Below, piece by piece: positions 23,950 to 33,198 of a stretch of 64,000 nt of DNA (the stretch's first letter is position 1; each line of letters opens with the position of its first letter). The notes beneath the pieces were generated by a model. It worked only from the letters and a program-made list of their open reading frames with translations. It made no database searches and had not been told where the DNA came from. Source of the stretch: Rhodocyclales bacterium (GTDB lineage: Bacteria; Pseudomonadota; Gammaproteobacteria; Burkholderiales; Rhodocyclaceae); the NCBI GenBank assembly GCA_016214145.1, contig JACRPA010000002.1, positions 124,001-188,000 of the forward strand, in the 5' to 3' direction. The position numbers and the translations under genes are program-made.

Positions 23950-25164
23950 TTATACAAGGCGCTCCGCTGCATCACGTGCCAGACTCGGCCGCAGCAGGAT
24001 GGCGCCGAACTGAACGAAGTAGAGGGCAAAAGTCAGTCCCCACAGCACGGCGGCCAGCGCCACGGCCCAGTCGTCCAGGCCGTGCACCGTCGCCGCCAGG
24101 CGTATCAGCGAAGCGATGAACATCATCCCGTAGGCCAGTTTCATCGTCACCGGCACGACGAGCGGCCGGCCGGTGTGGCGCAGGCTGACGCGGGTCATCA
24201 GGCCGAGCATCATCAGGCCGAGGCTGCCGACGGTGAAGGCGTGCACCCAGGCCGCTTCCGGCACGAGGCCGCCGAGTTCCGCCGCGGCCTTGAGCAGGAA
24301 GGCGAAGATCAGCCAGGCGAAGCCGAGGTGCATGACGAACACCAGCGGCACGTCGGTGAGAAGCCAGCCCTTCCAGCGCGCCGTGCGCACGGCGTGCACC
24401 CCCGCGCAGGCCAGCGCCGCCAGGCCGATCCACAGCGGACGCGCGCCGGCGAGGTCGAGCGCGGCGAGCAGCAGCACCACGCCGACGGCCAGCATTTCCA
24501 GCTCGACGTTGAAGGGCGCCTGGTCGCCGCGGCCTTTCTCGCGCAGGGCGTTGCCGGTGAAGATCGGCGCCAGCACGCCGCCTTTCAGCACGTAGAGCAC
24601 GACGATCGCGTAGAGCGCGCCGCGCAGGCCGAGGCCGGCGAAGGCGGTGTTGGCGGCGAGGATGCCGTAGTGGTAGGCGGCGTTCGCCGCCGCCAGCGCC
24701 AGCAGGATGGGCAGCAGCAGGAGATACAGGCGGTTGGAGGCGCGGGCGAGCTGCGGCGCCACCATCGCGAAGACGGCGGGAAAAAGCAGCAGGTCGATGG
24801 CTGCCGGCGCCAGCGGCGGCAGCCAGGGCGCCGCCCAGAAGGCGGCGCGGCCGGCCAGCCAGAGGACGACGAGCAGGGCGAGGCGCCCGCCGCGGATTTC
24901 TTCGGTGCCGGCCCAGCTCGGCAGGGCGGTGAGGACGATGCCGGCGATGATGGCGGCGGCAAAGCCGAAAAGCATCTCGTGGCCGTGCCACAGGCGCAGC
25001 GGCGTGCCGACCGAGGGCACTTCCCAGAGACCAAGGTATGCTCCCAGCCAGGCGGCCGCCAGCAGCGGCGCGTAAAGCGCGCCGAGGAAGTAGAAGGGCC
25101 GGAAGGCGCTGGAGAGGAGGGGCGGGGGCATGTTGGCTGAGGCGATTCTATCGCGGGAGGGCAC
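23950..25164 (-). CDS. nnrS: NnrS family protein (haem/copper membrane protein, NO response)
   Basis: 404 residues and about twelve transmembrane helices. The N-terminal FRPFYFLGALYAPLLAAAWL and LWHGHEMLFGFAAAIIAGIV, LPSWAGTEEIRGGRLALLVV, LGLMMLGLMTRVSLRHTGRP are the diagnostic NnrS motifs, with the conserved HGHE histidines. NnrS protects denitrifiers against nitric oxide and iron nitrosyl stress. It supports a nitrate-respiring lifestyle. It is followed at 41 bases by the FNR-like gene on the same strand. Confidence 0.92.
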   Translation of the reverse strand: MPSRDRIASANMPPPLLSSAFRPFYFLGALYAPLLAAAWLGAYLGLWEVPSVGTPLRLWHGHEMLFGFAAAIIAGIVLTALPSWAGTEEIRGGRLALLVVLWLAGRAAFWAAPWLPPLAPAAIDLLLFPAVFAMVAPQLARASNRLYLLLLPILLALAAANAAYHYGILAANTAFAGLGLRGALYAIVVLYVLKGGVLAPIFTGNALREKGRGDQAPFNVELEMLAVGVVLLLAALDLAGARPLWIGLAALACAGVHAVRTARWKGWLLTDVPLVFVMHLGFAWLIFAFLLKAAAELGGLVPEAAWVHAFTVGSLGLMMLGLMTRVSLRHTGRPLVVPVTMKLAYGMMFIASLIRLAATVHGLDDWAVALAAVLWGLTFALYFVQFGAILLRPSLARDAAERLV

Positions 25165-25237
25165 CGGATAAATTGTAACGAATGGTTTCAGGAGCGCGCA
25201 GGCCGGGCATAGGGGCTATATTGAAGGTAGATTTAAT

Positions 25238-25323
25238 GTAGGAGCGGGCTTGCCCGCGAATGCGCCACGCAGGAAGTGCCCTTGGGGTGCAGCCGCCAAT
25301 ATCGCGGGCAAGCCCGCTCCTAC
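25238..25323. repeat. Intergenic inverted repeat, family B, with loop insert
   Basis: Arms GTAGGAGCGGGCTTGCCCGC/complement. The loop contains CGCAGGAAGTGCCCTTGGGG then TGCAGC, the reverse complement of the loop in the family A copy at 13628-13717. Confidence 0.85.
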
Positions 25324-25357
25324 GCAACCCACTGCGTTTCCCGGCATGGAGTCGATC

Positions 25358-25705
25358 ATGAAAAAGAGCAAATTCGTCCTGTGGCTGGCGCTGCTGTGCA
25401 TGGCGGCGTCGGCCGGATCGGCGTGGGCGCACGACCGCGGTCGCGGGCGCGTGGGCGTGTATATCGGCGTTCCCTTCGCCTACCCCTGGTACGCCGTGCC
25501 GCCGCCCTATTACTCGCCGTATTACTACAATCCCCCGGTGATCGTGCGGCCGGAGCCGCAGGTCTATATCGAGAAGGCCGCGCCCATGCCGGCGCCGCAA
25601 ACCCAGAACTACTGGTACTACTGCACCAGCCCGCAAGGCTACTATCCCTACGTCAAGGATTGCCCGGGCGGCTGGCTGCACGTCGTGCCGACGCCGCCGA
25701 ACTGA
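25358..25705 (+). CDS. Small secreted Pro/Tyr-rich protein
   Basis: 115 residues. The ATG at 25358 is used because the upstream in-frame part lies inside the inverted repeat. A signal peptide (MKKSKFVLWLALLCMAASAG then SAWA) precedes a Tyr/Pro-rich body (PWYAVPPPYYSPYYYNPPVI) and a conserved end YYCTSPQGYYPYVKDCPGGW, which recurs in small exported proteins of Betaproteobacteria. The two Cys may pair. Function unknown; it sits ahead of a lipoprotein gene by 11 bases. Confidence 0.8.
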   Translation: MKKSKFVLWLALLCMAASAGSAWAHDRGRGRVGVYIGVPFAYPWYAVPPPYYSPYYYNPPVIVRPEPQVYIEKAAPMPAPQTQNYWYYCTSPQGYYPYVKDCPGGWLHVVPTPPN

Positions 25706-25716
25706 GCGAGGTCAAA

Positions 25717-26232
25717 ATGCAATTTTCTTCCGGATTCATGCTGCTCGCCCTGCCGTTCGCGCTGGGCGCCTGCGTTTCGATGCCGGACGGGCCGAGCGTG
25801 CTGGTGATGCCGGGTACGGGCATGAGCTTCGAGCAGTTCCGCCAGGACGACGCACAGTGCCGTCAGTACGCCGCCGACCAGACCGGGCTGTCCGCCGAGG
25901 GCGCGGCGGACAGTGCCGCCGTGCGCAGCGCGGCGCTGGGCGCGACGATCGGCGCAGTGGCCGGCGCCGCCATCGGCGGTCGGCATGGCGCCGGGACGGG
26001 CGCCGGCGCCGGCCTCATCGTGGGCAGCATGCATGGCGCCGGGACGGCGCGGGTTTCAGGGTACGAAGCGCAGCGCCGCTACGACAACGCCTTCATCCAG
26101 TGCATGTATACCAAGGGACATCGCGTGCCGGTGTCGGGCTATTACACGCCGGAGCGCCAGCGCGCCGCCGAGCCGGTCACGCCTTCCGTCTCGCCGCAGT
26201 ATCCGCCTCCGCCTCCACCGACATCGCGCTGA
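25717..26232 (+). CDS. Glycine-zipper lipoprotein
   Basis: 171 residues. The start MQFSSGFMLLALPFALGAC gives a lipobox (ALGAC). The central GATIGAVAGAAIGGRHGAGT then GAGAGLIVGS is a glycine-zipper segment able to insert in membranes, and the tail is Pro-rich (PQYPPPPPP). Such YMGG-type lipoproteins belong to the outer membrane or periplasm. They are commonly paired with the YYCTSPQGYYPYV-type protein found upstream. Confidence 0.82.
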   Translation: MQFSSGFMLLALPFALGACVSMPDGPSVLVMPGTGMSFEQFRQDDAQCRQYAADQTGLSAEGAADSAAVRSAALGATIGAVAGAAIGGRHGAGTGAGAGLIVGSMHGAGTARVSGYEAQRRYDNAFIQCMYTKGHRVPVSGYYTPERQRAAEPVTPSVSPQYPPPPPPTSR

Positions 26233-26238
26233 AATGTT

Positions 26239-26293
26239 CGTCGTCCCCGCGCAAGCGGGGACCCATGGATTCCCGCTTGCGCGGGAATGACGG
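26239..26293. repeat. Inverted repeat, family G
   Basis: Arms GTCGTCCCCGCGCAAGCGGG and CCCGCTTGCGCGGGAATGAC, between convergent genes; possibly a bidirectional terminator. Confidence 0.8.
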
Positions 26294-26299
26294 GGGACA

Positions 26300-29200
26300 T
26301 CAGGCAGCCGCAGCCGCCGTCTCGGCGTGCTGCGGGGACTGACTATAGCGTTCCATCAGTTCGGCCTGCTTCGTCCGCGCCGCGGCGGCATTGCGCAGCT
26401 TGATCGGGCCGTAGCCGCGGATGGTCTCCGGCAGGCGTGCGATCTCGGCGGCGGCAGACAGATTGTCGGCGCGCAGGCCGGCCAGCAGCGCCTCAACCGT
26501 CTTCTCGTATTCGCCGATGAGGGCGCGCTCCATGCGGCGCTCCTCGCTGCGGCCGAACGGGTCGAAGGCGGTGCCGCGCAGGAATTTCAGCTTCGCCAGC
26601 GGCTTCATCGCCAGGCGCATCCAGCTCCCGTAGGCGAATTTCTTCGGCATGCCGGTATGCGGGTCGTTGCGGCTGATGAATGGAATCGCCAGGTGGAAAT
26701 GCAGGCGGTAGTCGCCCTCGAAGGTGGACGCCAGCGTGCGCTCGAATTCCGCGTCGCTGAAGAGGCGCGCCACCTCGTATTCGTCCTTGTAGGCGAGCAG
26801 CCTGAAGTAGTTGCGCGCGACGGCCTCGGACAAGGCCTCGCTGCCGGGCTGCGCGGCCGTCTCGGCGGCGCGCACGCGTTCGACCAGCGCGGCGTAGCGC
26901 TGCGCGTAGGCGGCGTCCTGAAAGTCAGTCAGCACGGCACGGCGGCGGGCGACGATTTCGTCCAGACTCTTCGACAGTTCGTGCGTCGGCAGCACCGGCT
27001 CGCTGGCGGCGACCAGGTATTCGATGGCCACCGGATCATGGGCGGCACGACGGCCCCAGAGGAAGGCCGCCTGGTTGTCCTCGACGGCGACGCCGTTCAG
27101 CTCGATGGCGCGCATCAGGGCATCGCGAGAAAGCGGCACGCGGCCCTTCTGCCAGGCGTAGCCGAGCATGAACATGTTGGTGCCGATGGAGTGGCCCATC
27201 AGCAGCGTGGCGAGGCGGCTGGCGTCGAAGAGGTCGGCGCAGCCGTCGCCGACCGATTCGCGTATCTGGCCTTCCATGGTGGCGAGCGGGAAGGGGTGGT
27301 CGGGATTGCGCACGAAGTCGCCGGTGATGGCCTTGCCGGTGTTGACGATGGCGCGGGTGCGGCCGGTCTGCGTCTTGACCAGGGCGTCGTTGCTGACGGC
27401 GACGACGATGTCGCAGCCGAGCAGGGTGTCGGCCTCGCCGGTGGCGATGCGCGTGGCGTGGAGCTGGTCCTGCCGTTCGGCCAGGCGCACGTGCGACATG
27501 ACGGCGCCGCCCTTTTGCGCGAGGCCGGTCATGTCGAGCACCGAGACGCCCTTGCCCTCGAGGTGGGCGGCCATGCCGATCAGCGCGCCGATGGTCACCA
27601 CGCCGGTGCCGCCGACGCCGGCGACGAGGATGCCGCAGGGCTTCTCCAGGCTGGGCAGCGCGGGTTCGGGCAGATCGGCGAAAGCGCCGCCCGAAGTCTG
27701 CAGCGCCTTGCCGCGCCGCAACTGGCCGCCGTGCACGGTGAGGATGCTCGGGCAGAAGCCGGAGACGCAGGCGTAGTCCTTGTTGCAGGTGGACTGGTCG
27801 ATGGCGCGCTTCCTGCCGAACTCGGTCTCGACCGGCACGACGGAGAGGCAGTTCGACTTGGCGCTGCAGTCGCCGCAGCCCTCGCACACCTGTTCGTTGA
27901 TGAAGACGCGCACGGCGGGGTCGGGGAATTTGCCGCGCTTGCGCCGGCGGCGCTTTTCGGCGGCGCAGGTCTGGTCGTACACCAGCACGGTGACGCCGGG
28001 GACGTCGCGCAGCTCGCGCTGGACGCGCTCCAGTTCGTCGCGGTGGAGGATCTCGATGCCTGAAGCGAAGCCGGCATTGTCGCCGTACTTGTCCGGGTCG
28101 TCGGCCAGCACGACGATGCGGGCGACGCCTTCCGATTCGATCTGGCGGGTGATCTGCGGCACCGTCAGCGGGCCATCCACCGGCTGGCCGCCGGTCATCG
28201 CCACGGCGTCGTTGTAGAGCAGCTTGTAGGTGATGTTGACGTTGGCGGCAATCGCAGCGCGGATGGCGAGCAGGCCGGAGTGGTAATAAGTGCCGTCGCC
28301 CATGTTGGCGAAGACGTGATGCGTGCCCGATTGTCCGGCCATGCCGAGCCAGGTGGCGCCTTCGCCGCCCATCTGGCTGATGGTGACGGTGTTGCGCCCC
28401 ATCCACACCGCCATCAGGTGGCAGCCGACGCCGCCCAGCGCGCAGGAGCCTTCCGGCACGCGCGTGGACAGGTTGTGCGGGCAGCCCGGGCAGAAGTAGG
28501 GCGTGCGCAGCAGGGACAGCTTGGGCTTGGCCAGCGCCTGGTCTTTCGCTTCGAGGAAGGCCAGCCGCTCGCGGATCTTTTCCGAGGTGTGGAAGCGCGC
28601 GATGCGCGCGGCGATGGCGCGCGCGACGATGGCCGGCGTCAGCTCGGCCGTCGGCGGCAGCAGCCAGGCGTGGTGCGGCGCCGGCCACTCGCCGGTCTCG
28701 TCGAACTTGCCGACGACGCGCGGGCGCACGTCTTCCCGCCAGTTGTAGAGCATCTCCTTCAACTGGTATTCGATGATCTGGCGCTTCTCCTCGACGACGA
28801 GGATCTCCTCCAGCCCTTCGGCGAAGTGGCGCACGCCGTCGGCCTCCAGCGGCCAGGGCATGCCGACCTTGTACAGGCGCAGGCCGAGCTCGGCGGCGAG
28901 CGCGGCGTCGATGCCGAGGTCGTCGAGCGCCTGGCGCACGTCGAGGTAGGCCTTGCCGCAGGCGATGATGCCGAGGCGCGGCCGCGGGCTGTCGAAGACC
29001 AGGTAGTTGAGGCGGTTGGCGCGGGCGTAGGCGAGGGCCGCATACACCTTGGATTCCTGCATGCGGTGTTCCTGCGCCAGCTGCGGATCGGGCCAGCGGA
29101 TGTTCACGCCATCCGGCGGCAGGGTGAAATCCTCGGGCAGGCGGATGACGACGCGGTTCGGGTCGACCTCGACGGAGGCGGTGCTCTCGACGGTGTCGGA

Positions 29201-29806
29201 GGTGGTCTTCAGCGCCACCCAGCAGCCGGAATAGCGCGACATGGCCCAGCCGTGCAGGCCGAGGTCGAGGTAGTCCTGGATGCCGGCCGGCGCCAGCACC
29301 GGGATGCCGCAGGCGGAGAACATGTGCTCGCTCTGGTGCGCCACGGCGGAGGAGCGCGCCGAATGGTCGTCGCCGGCGATGAGCAGGACGCCGCCGTGCT
29401 TCGCCGTGCCGGCGTAGTTGGCGTGCTTGAAGACGTCGCCGCAGCGGTCGACGCCCGGCCCCTTGCCGTACCACATGGCGAAGATGCCGTCGACCTGCGG
29501 GTCGGGAAACAGGTGCAGTTGCTGCGTGCCCCAGATGGCGGTGGCGGCGAGGTCCTCGTTCACGCCCGGCTGGAACTTGATGTTGTGCTCGGCGAGGAAG
29601 CGTTGCGCGTCATGCAGGGCGGTATCGAGTCCGCCGAGCGGCGAGCCGCGGTAGCCGGAGACGTAGCCGGCGGTGTTCAGCCCGGCGGCCTGGTCGCGTG
29701 CGTGCTGCAGCATGGGCAGCCGCGCCAGGGCCTGCACGCCGGTGAGAAACACCCGGCCGTGGTCGAGCCTGTACTTGTCGTCGAGAGTGACCTGGGCGAG
29801 CGTCAT
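26300..29806 (-). CDS. Indolepyruvate:ferredoxin oxidoreductase-like, fused alpha-beta
   Basis: 1168 residues, the length of fused IorA-IorB enzymes of Proteobacteria. The N-terminal part carries the 2-oxoacid:ferredoxin oxidoreductase domain (GYVSGYRGSPLGGLDTAL) and a TPP-binding domain (MGDGTYYHSGLLAIRAAIAA). A ferredoxin-like segment (CEGCGDCSAKSNCLSVVPVE, CNKDYACVSGFCPS) and the gamma/beta-type domain (GVGGTGVVTIGALIGMAAHL) follow. It oxidises an aryl- or branched 2-oxoacid to acyl-CoA with ferredoxin or another acceptor. Reduced ferredoxin would suit benzoyl-CoA reductase; that link is inference. Confidence 0.92.
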   Translation of the reverse strand: MTLAQVTLDDKYRLDHGRVFLTGVQALARLPMLQHARDQAAGLNTAGYVSGYRGSPLGGLDTALHDAQRFLAEHNIKFQPGVNEDLAATAIWGTQQLHLFPDPQVDGIFAMWYGKGPGVDRCGDVFKHANYAGTAKHGGVLLIAGDDHSARSSAVAHQSEHMFSACGIPVLAPAGIQDYLDLGLHGWAMSRYSGCWVALKTTSDTVESTASVEVDPNRVVIRLPEDFTLPPDGVNIRWPDPQLAQEHRMQESKVYAALAYARANRLNYLVFDSPRPRLGIIACGKAYLDVRQALDDLGIDAALAAELGLRLYKVGMPWPLEADGVRHFAEGLEEILVVEEKRQIIEYQLKEMLYNWREDVRPRVVGKFDETGEWPAPHHAWLLPPTAELTPAIVARAIAARIARFHTSEKIRERLAFLEAKDQALAKPKLSLLRTPYFCPGCPHNLSTRVPEGSCALGGVGCHLMAVWMGRNTVTISQMGGEGATWLGMAGQSGTHHVFANMGDGTYYHSGLLAIRAAIAANVNITYKLLYNDAVAMTGGQPVDGPLTVPQITRQIESEGVARIVVLADDPDKYGDNAGFASGIEILHRDELERVQRELRDVPGVTVLVYDQTCAAEKRRRRKRGKFPDPAVRVFINEQVCEGCGDCSAKSNCLSVVPVETEFGRKRAIDQSTCNKDYACVSGFCPSILTVHGGQLRRGKALQTSGGAFADLPEPALPSLEKPCGILVAGVGGTGVVTIGALIGMAAHLEGKGVSVLDMTGLAQKGGAVMSHVRLAERQDQLHATRIATGEADTLLGCDIVVAVSNDALVKTQTGRTRAIVNTGKAITGDFVRNPDHPFPLATMEGQIRESVGDGCADLFDASRLATLLMGHSIGTNMFMLGYAWQKGRVPLSRDALMRAIELNGVAVEDNQAAFLWGRRAAHDPVAIEYLVAASEPVLPTHELSKSLDEIVARRRAVLTDFQDAAYAQRYAALVERVRAAETAAQPGSEALSEAVARNYFRLLAYKDEYEVARLFSDAEFERTLASTFEGDYRLHFHLAIPFISRNDPHTGMPKKFAYGSWMRLAMKPLAKLKFLRGTAFDPFGRSEERRMERALIGEYEKTVEALLAGLRADNLSAAAEIARLPETIRGYGPIKLRNAAAARTKQAELMERYSQSPQHAETAAAAA

Positions 29807-29823
29807 GCGTCCTCCATAGGCAC

Positions 29824-29893
29824 CGTCATTCCCGCGAAAGCGGGAATCCAGTGCCGTCCAACTGTCGTGGATCCCCGCTTTCGCGGGGATGAC
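29824..29893. repeat. Inverted repeat, family G
   Basis: CGTCATTCCCGCGAAAGCGG/complement arms around CAGTGCCGTCCAACTGTCG. Each arm is itself a hairpin. Confidence 0.85.
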
Positions 29894-29933
29894 GGGCCCG
29901 GTGCCTTGGGTCGCATCAGGCCCGGCAATTCTC

Positions 29934-31085
29934 TCAGTCCTTCACCAGCACGAACTTGCCGTCCTTGACGGTGACCAGCACGCGGCCGCGATGGTCGAAG
30001 CCGGAGTGGTCCGTCGCCGACATGGTGACCACGCCCTGCGAGGTGACCATGTCCTTGGTGCCTTCCAGCGCGTCGCGCAGCGCGGCGCGGAATTCCGGCG
30101 TGCCGGGCTTGCCCTTCCTGGCGGCCTCGGGAATGGCGCGCAGCAGCAGCAGGCCGGCATCGTAGGTGCCGGCGCCGAAGATCGGCGGACGGCTGCCGAA
30201 CTGCTTCTCGTAGCCGGTGACGTACTCCAGGGTCACCTTCTTGGTGGGGGCGCCGTCGGGAATGTCCTCCGGCACGAGCAGCAGCGGGCCGACGACGAGG
30301 GCGCCCTCGACCTTCTTGGCGCCGATCTGGATGAAGGCGCCCGAGGCGGAGCCGTGGGTGTGGAAGATGGTGCCCTTGTAGCCGGCATCGACCAGTTGGC
30401 CGTGCGGCAGCGCGGCGCCGGCGGCGACGCCGGCAACAAGGATCCCGTCCGGCTTGGCGGCGATCAGCTTCGCCACCTGGCCGGTGACGCTGGTGTCCTG
30501 CCGGGCATAGCGCTCGTTGGCGACGATCTTCATGCCGGCCTTCTCGGCCATCGGCGCGAAGGTCTTGTGCCAGCTCTCGCCGTAGGGGTCGTTGAAGCCG
30601 ATGAAGCCGACCGTCTTGACGCCACGCTTGGTCATGGCGGCGATGATGCCGTCGGCGATCACCTCGTCGCTCGGGTGGGTGCGGAAGGTCCAGCGCTTCT
30701 TGTCGTCCATCGGCTGGACGATGGCGGTGGTGCCGACCGGCGCCAGCATCGGCGTCTGCGCTTCGGTGAGGAACTGCTGCACGCCCATGGCATTGGGCGA
30801 GCCGGAGGGGCCGATCAGCGCGTCGATCCTGTGCTCGCTGAGCAGCTTCTTGGTCAGCTGCACGCTCTGGGAAGAGTCGCTGGCGTCGTCATAGACGATG
30901 TATTCGATGTCGAGGTTGCCGGCCTTCTTCGGCAGCATCGCCACCGAGTTCTTCTGCGGGATGCCGACGAAGGCTGTCGGCCCGGTGGCCGAGGCGATGA
31001 CGCCGATCTTGACCTGGGCCTGGGCAGACAGCGACGCGGCCAGCGCCAGGACGGACAGGACGCCCGTGATTGCTCTTGTCTTCAT
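29934..31085 (-). CDS. ABC transporter substrate-binding protein
   Basis: 383 residues after a strong AAAGGAGGAACGAAC ribosome-binding region. Signal peptide MKTRAITGVLSVLALAASLS then AQA. The mature part has VKIGVIASATGPTAFVGIPQ, DDASDSSQSVQLTKKLLSEH, GPSGSPNAMGVQQFLTEAQT and DHSGFDHRGRVLVTVKDGKF, the Peripla_BP_6 pattern of branched-chain amino acid or aromatic acid binding proteins. It is the second orphan of this kind (the other at 4843). No permease or ATPase genes adjoin it. Confidence 0.9.
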   Translation of the reverse strand: MKTRAITGVLSVLALAASLSAQAQVKIGVIASATGPTAFVGIPQKNSVAMLPKKAGNLDIEYIVYDDASDSSQSVQLTKKLLSEHRIDALIGPSGSPNAMGVQQFLTEAQTPMLAPVGTTAIVQPMDDKKRWTFRTHPSDEVIADGIIAAMTKRGVKTVGFIGFNDPYGESWHKTFAPMAEKAGMKIVANERYARQDTSVTGQVAKLIAAKPDGILVAGVAAGAALPHGQLVDAGYKGTIFHTHGSASGAFIQIGAKKVEGALVVGPLLLVPEDIPDGAPTKKVTLEYVTGYEKQFGSRPPIFGAGTYDAGLLLLRAIPEAARKGKPGTPEFRAALRDALEGTKDMVTSQGVVTMSATDHSGFDHRGRVLVTVKDGKFVLVKD

Positions 31086-31165
31086 GTTCGTTCCTCCTTT
31101 GGATTTGAATGAAAACGCTTCAACTGCACTTGCATGGCTAACACCTTCTCACTGTAATCCGTTTT

Positions 31166-33175
31166 CTACGCCGTTTTGCCGAAATCCGGCTTGCGTCCTT
31201 CCTGGAAGGCGCCGATGCCCTCGCGCGCGGCGGCGGTGAGGGCGCTGGCGCCGAAGGCGCGGTAGCCGATCTCCAGCGCCTCGCCGAGCGTGCCGGCCTT
31301 CGCGGCGTCGCGCACGGCGTTCTCCAGGATGGCCATGATCTCCTTCGACAGCGGCTGGCCGCTGGCGGCGGCCGGCGCGATCGGTTCCAGCGGCGCCAGC
31401 GGTACCGGGCCCTGGGCAATGCCCGAAGGCCGGCCGGCCAGCGTCGTGACGCGCGCGACGGCCTGCGCGATGAGGCCGGGCAGGTCGTCGGCGAGGGCGT
31501 CGACCACGCCCAGTTCGCGGGCGCGCGGCGCCGTCAGGCGCTCGGCGCGGCGCAGCATGTCGTGGAACGTCTCGGCCGCCTGCGGCCAGCGGCGGTAGGG
31601 CACGACCATGGCGCCGATGCCCGGCACGATGCCGAGGGTGATCTCCGGCAACTGCATCCAGGCCTCCTTCAGCGCGACGATGCCGTGGCAGCGCATGGCC
31701 AGTTCCAGCCCGCCGCCGAGCGCCATGCCGTTGAGCGCGGCGACCACCGGCTTCTTCATGGCGTCGAGGTGCACCAGCAGGCGCGAGCAGTCGCGTGCGT
31801 ACTGCGTGGCGGCCTCAGCGTCGCCGAGCATTGAGGGGAATCGGCCGATGTCGGCGCCGGCGCAGAAGGCGCGCGCGCCGTAGCCGGCGAGGACGAAGCC
31901 CTTCACGGCCGGATCGGATTCGAACTTGCGGATGACGGCGAGCACCTCGTCGGTCAGCCCGTCGTGCAGGGCGTTCATCGCCTCGGGACGGCGCAGGGTG
32001 ATGACCTTGACGCCGTCCACGTCGTCGACCAGCACGTGGCGCCAGAAGTCCTGGTAGGCGGGGAGCGGACGCTTCGGCATGGGCATGCCGGGGCGCTCGG
32101 CGGCGAGGCGGTCGAGGATGCGACGGGTTTCCGCTTCGCCGAGGTCGCGCATCAGTTCCAGCGGGCCCTTTTTGAAGCCCAGCGCGGTGCGGCAGCCGAG
32201 GTCGAGGTCGGCCGGCTCGCCGATGGAACGGTCAAGGATGTCCACCGACTGCGAGAAGAGGATGCCAAGCAGGCGGTCGCGGATGGCCGCGGCCGTCTCC
32301 GGGGCGACGTCGACGCGCTTGCCGGGCGGCACGGTGAGCCAGGTATCCACCGAGCGGAAGACCGGCGCGGGCGTGTAGTGCGCGCCTTCCTCCTCGGCCT
32401 GCAGGGTGTTGGTCTCGGTGATGATCGGGTTGCCGCGGGCGAGGTTGAGCACGAAGAAGGGGCCGGCGTGCACGAACTCCGCCGCCACGCTGTCCACCTC
32501 GGCGGCGGTGGCGCACCCCAGCAGCAGAGCCGACTCGTTGCACCAGTTGTCGAAGATGCGGTCGAGCATGAAGCAGACGGCGTCGGCGGTGACCAGCGGT
32601 ACCTTGCCGGTGATGCAGAACAGCCAGCGCAGGTAGTCGACCACCGCCGGGTCGGTCTTCTCCCAGGCGATGACTTCCACCGCCGGATTGCGCCAGGCCG
32701 GCGCGAAGAAGTGGGTGACGGTGGCGCGCGCCTTGTGCTTCAGCTCGGCGAAAATGCGCTCCGCCGGCAGCGAACTGGTGTTGGAGGTGATCAGCGCATC
32801 CGGCCGCACGACGGCCTCCACCTGGGCGAAGATGCGCCGCTTCAGCGCCATGTTTTCCGTCGCCGCCTCGATGACCCAGTCGCAGTCGGCGAGCTGGGCG
32901 TAATCCTGCGTGCCCGAGATGTTGGCGATGACGGCGGCGGCGTGCTGCTCGCTCATCTTGCCCTTGGCGACGGCCTTTTTCGCGTAATCCTGACAGCGCT
33001 GCAGGGCCTTGTCGATCGCAGCCTGGTTGATGTCGACGAGGGTCAGGCGGATCTGCGGCAGGGCGCTCTTCAGGTAATAGCCGATGTCCGGGCCGATGGT
33101 GCCGGCGCCGATGATGGCGACGTGCTTCGGCAGGGGGCGGGATGGTGTTTGCAGGAGGGGATTGGCGGTGGTCAT
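31166..33175 (-). CDS. Bifunctional 3-hydroxyacyl-CoA dehydrogenase / enoyl-CoA hydratase, dehydrogenase first
   Basis: 669 residues. The 3-hydroxyacyl-CoA dehydrogenase is N-terminal: HVAIIGAGTIGPDIGYYLKS (NAD) at about 18-37, then NTSSLPAERIFAELKHKARA and THFFAPAWRNPAVEVI. The enoyl-CoA hydratase (crotonase) is C-terminal, from about residue 390: VKVITLRRPEAMNALHDGLT, FCAGADIGRFPSML and ALNGMALGGGLELAMRCHGI. This order is the reverse of E. coli FadB. A dehydrogenase-first order is known for crotonyl-CoA hydratase/3-hydroxybutyryl-CoA dehydrogenases of Archaea and some aromatic degraders. It serves beta-oxidation of pimelyl- or crotonyl-CoA level intermediates. Confidence 0.9.
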   Translation of the reverse strand: MTTANPLLQTPSRPLPKHVAIIGAGTIGPDIGYYLKSALPQIRLTLVDINQAAIDKALQRCQDYAKKAVAKGKMSEQHAAAVIANISGTQDYAQLADCDWVIEAATENMALKRRIFAQVEAVVRPDALITSNTSSLPAERIFAELKHKARATVTHFFAPAWRNPAVEVIAWEKTDPAVVDYLRWLFCITGKVPLVTADAVCFMLDRIFDNWCNESALLLGCATAAEVDSVAAEFVHAGPFFVLNLARGNPIITETNTLQAEEEGAHYTPAPVFRSVDTWLTVPPGKRVDVAPETAAAIRDRLLGILFSQSVDILDRSIGEPADLDLGCRTALGFKKGPLELMRDLGEAETRRILDRLAAERPGMPMPKRPLPAYQDFWRHVLVDDVDGVKVITLRRPEAMNALHDGLTDEVLAVIRKFESDPAVKGFVLAGYGARAFCAGADIGRFPSMLGDAEAATQYARDCSRLLVHLDAMKKPVVAALNGMALGGGLELAMRCHGIVALKEAWMQLPEITLGIVPGIGAMVVPYRRWPQAAETFHDMLRRAERLTAPRARELGVVDALADDLPGLIAQAVARVTTLAGRPSGIAQGPVPLAPLEPIAPAAASGQPLSKEIMAILENAVRDAAKAGTLGEALEIGYRAFGASALTAAAREGIGAFQEGRKPDFGKTA

Positions 33176-33198
33176 GGAAAAGAGGTCAAGGTCAGTAC

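Noticed and set aside
28280-29968. Long plus-strand open frames opposite the oxidoreductase and other minus-strand genes
   Set aside because: They are shadows of GC-rich coding sequence: skewed Ala/Gly/Arg/Val/His composition, no motifs, and strong matches on the opposite strand.
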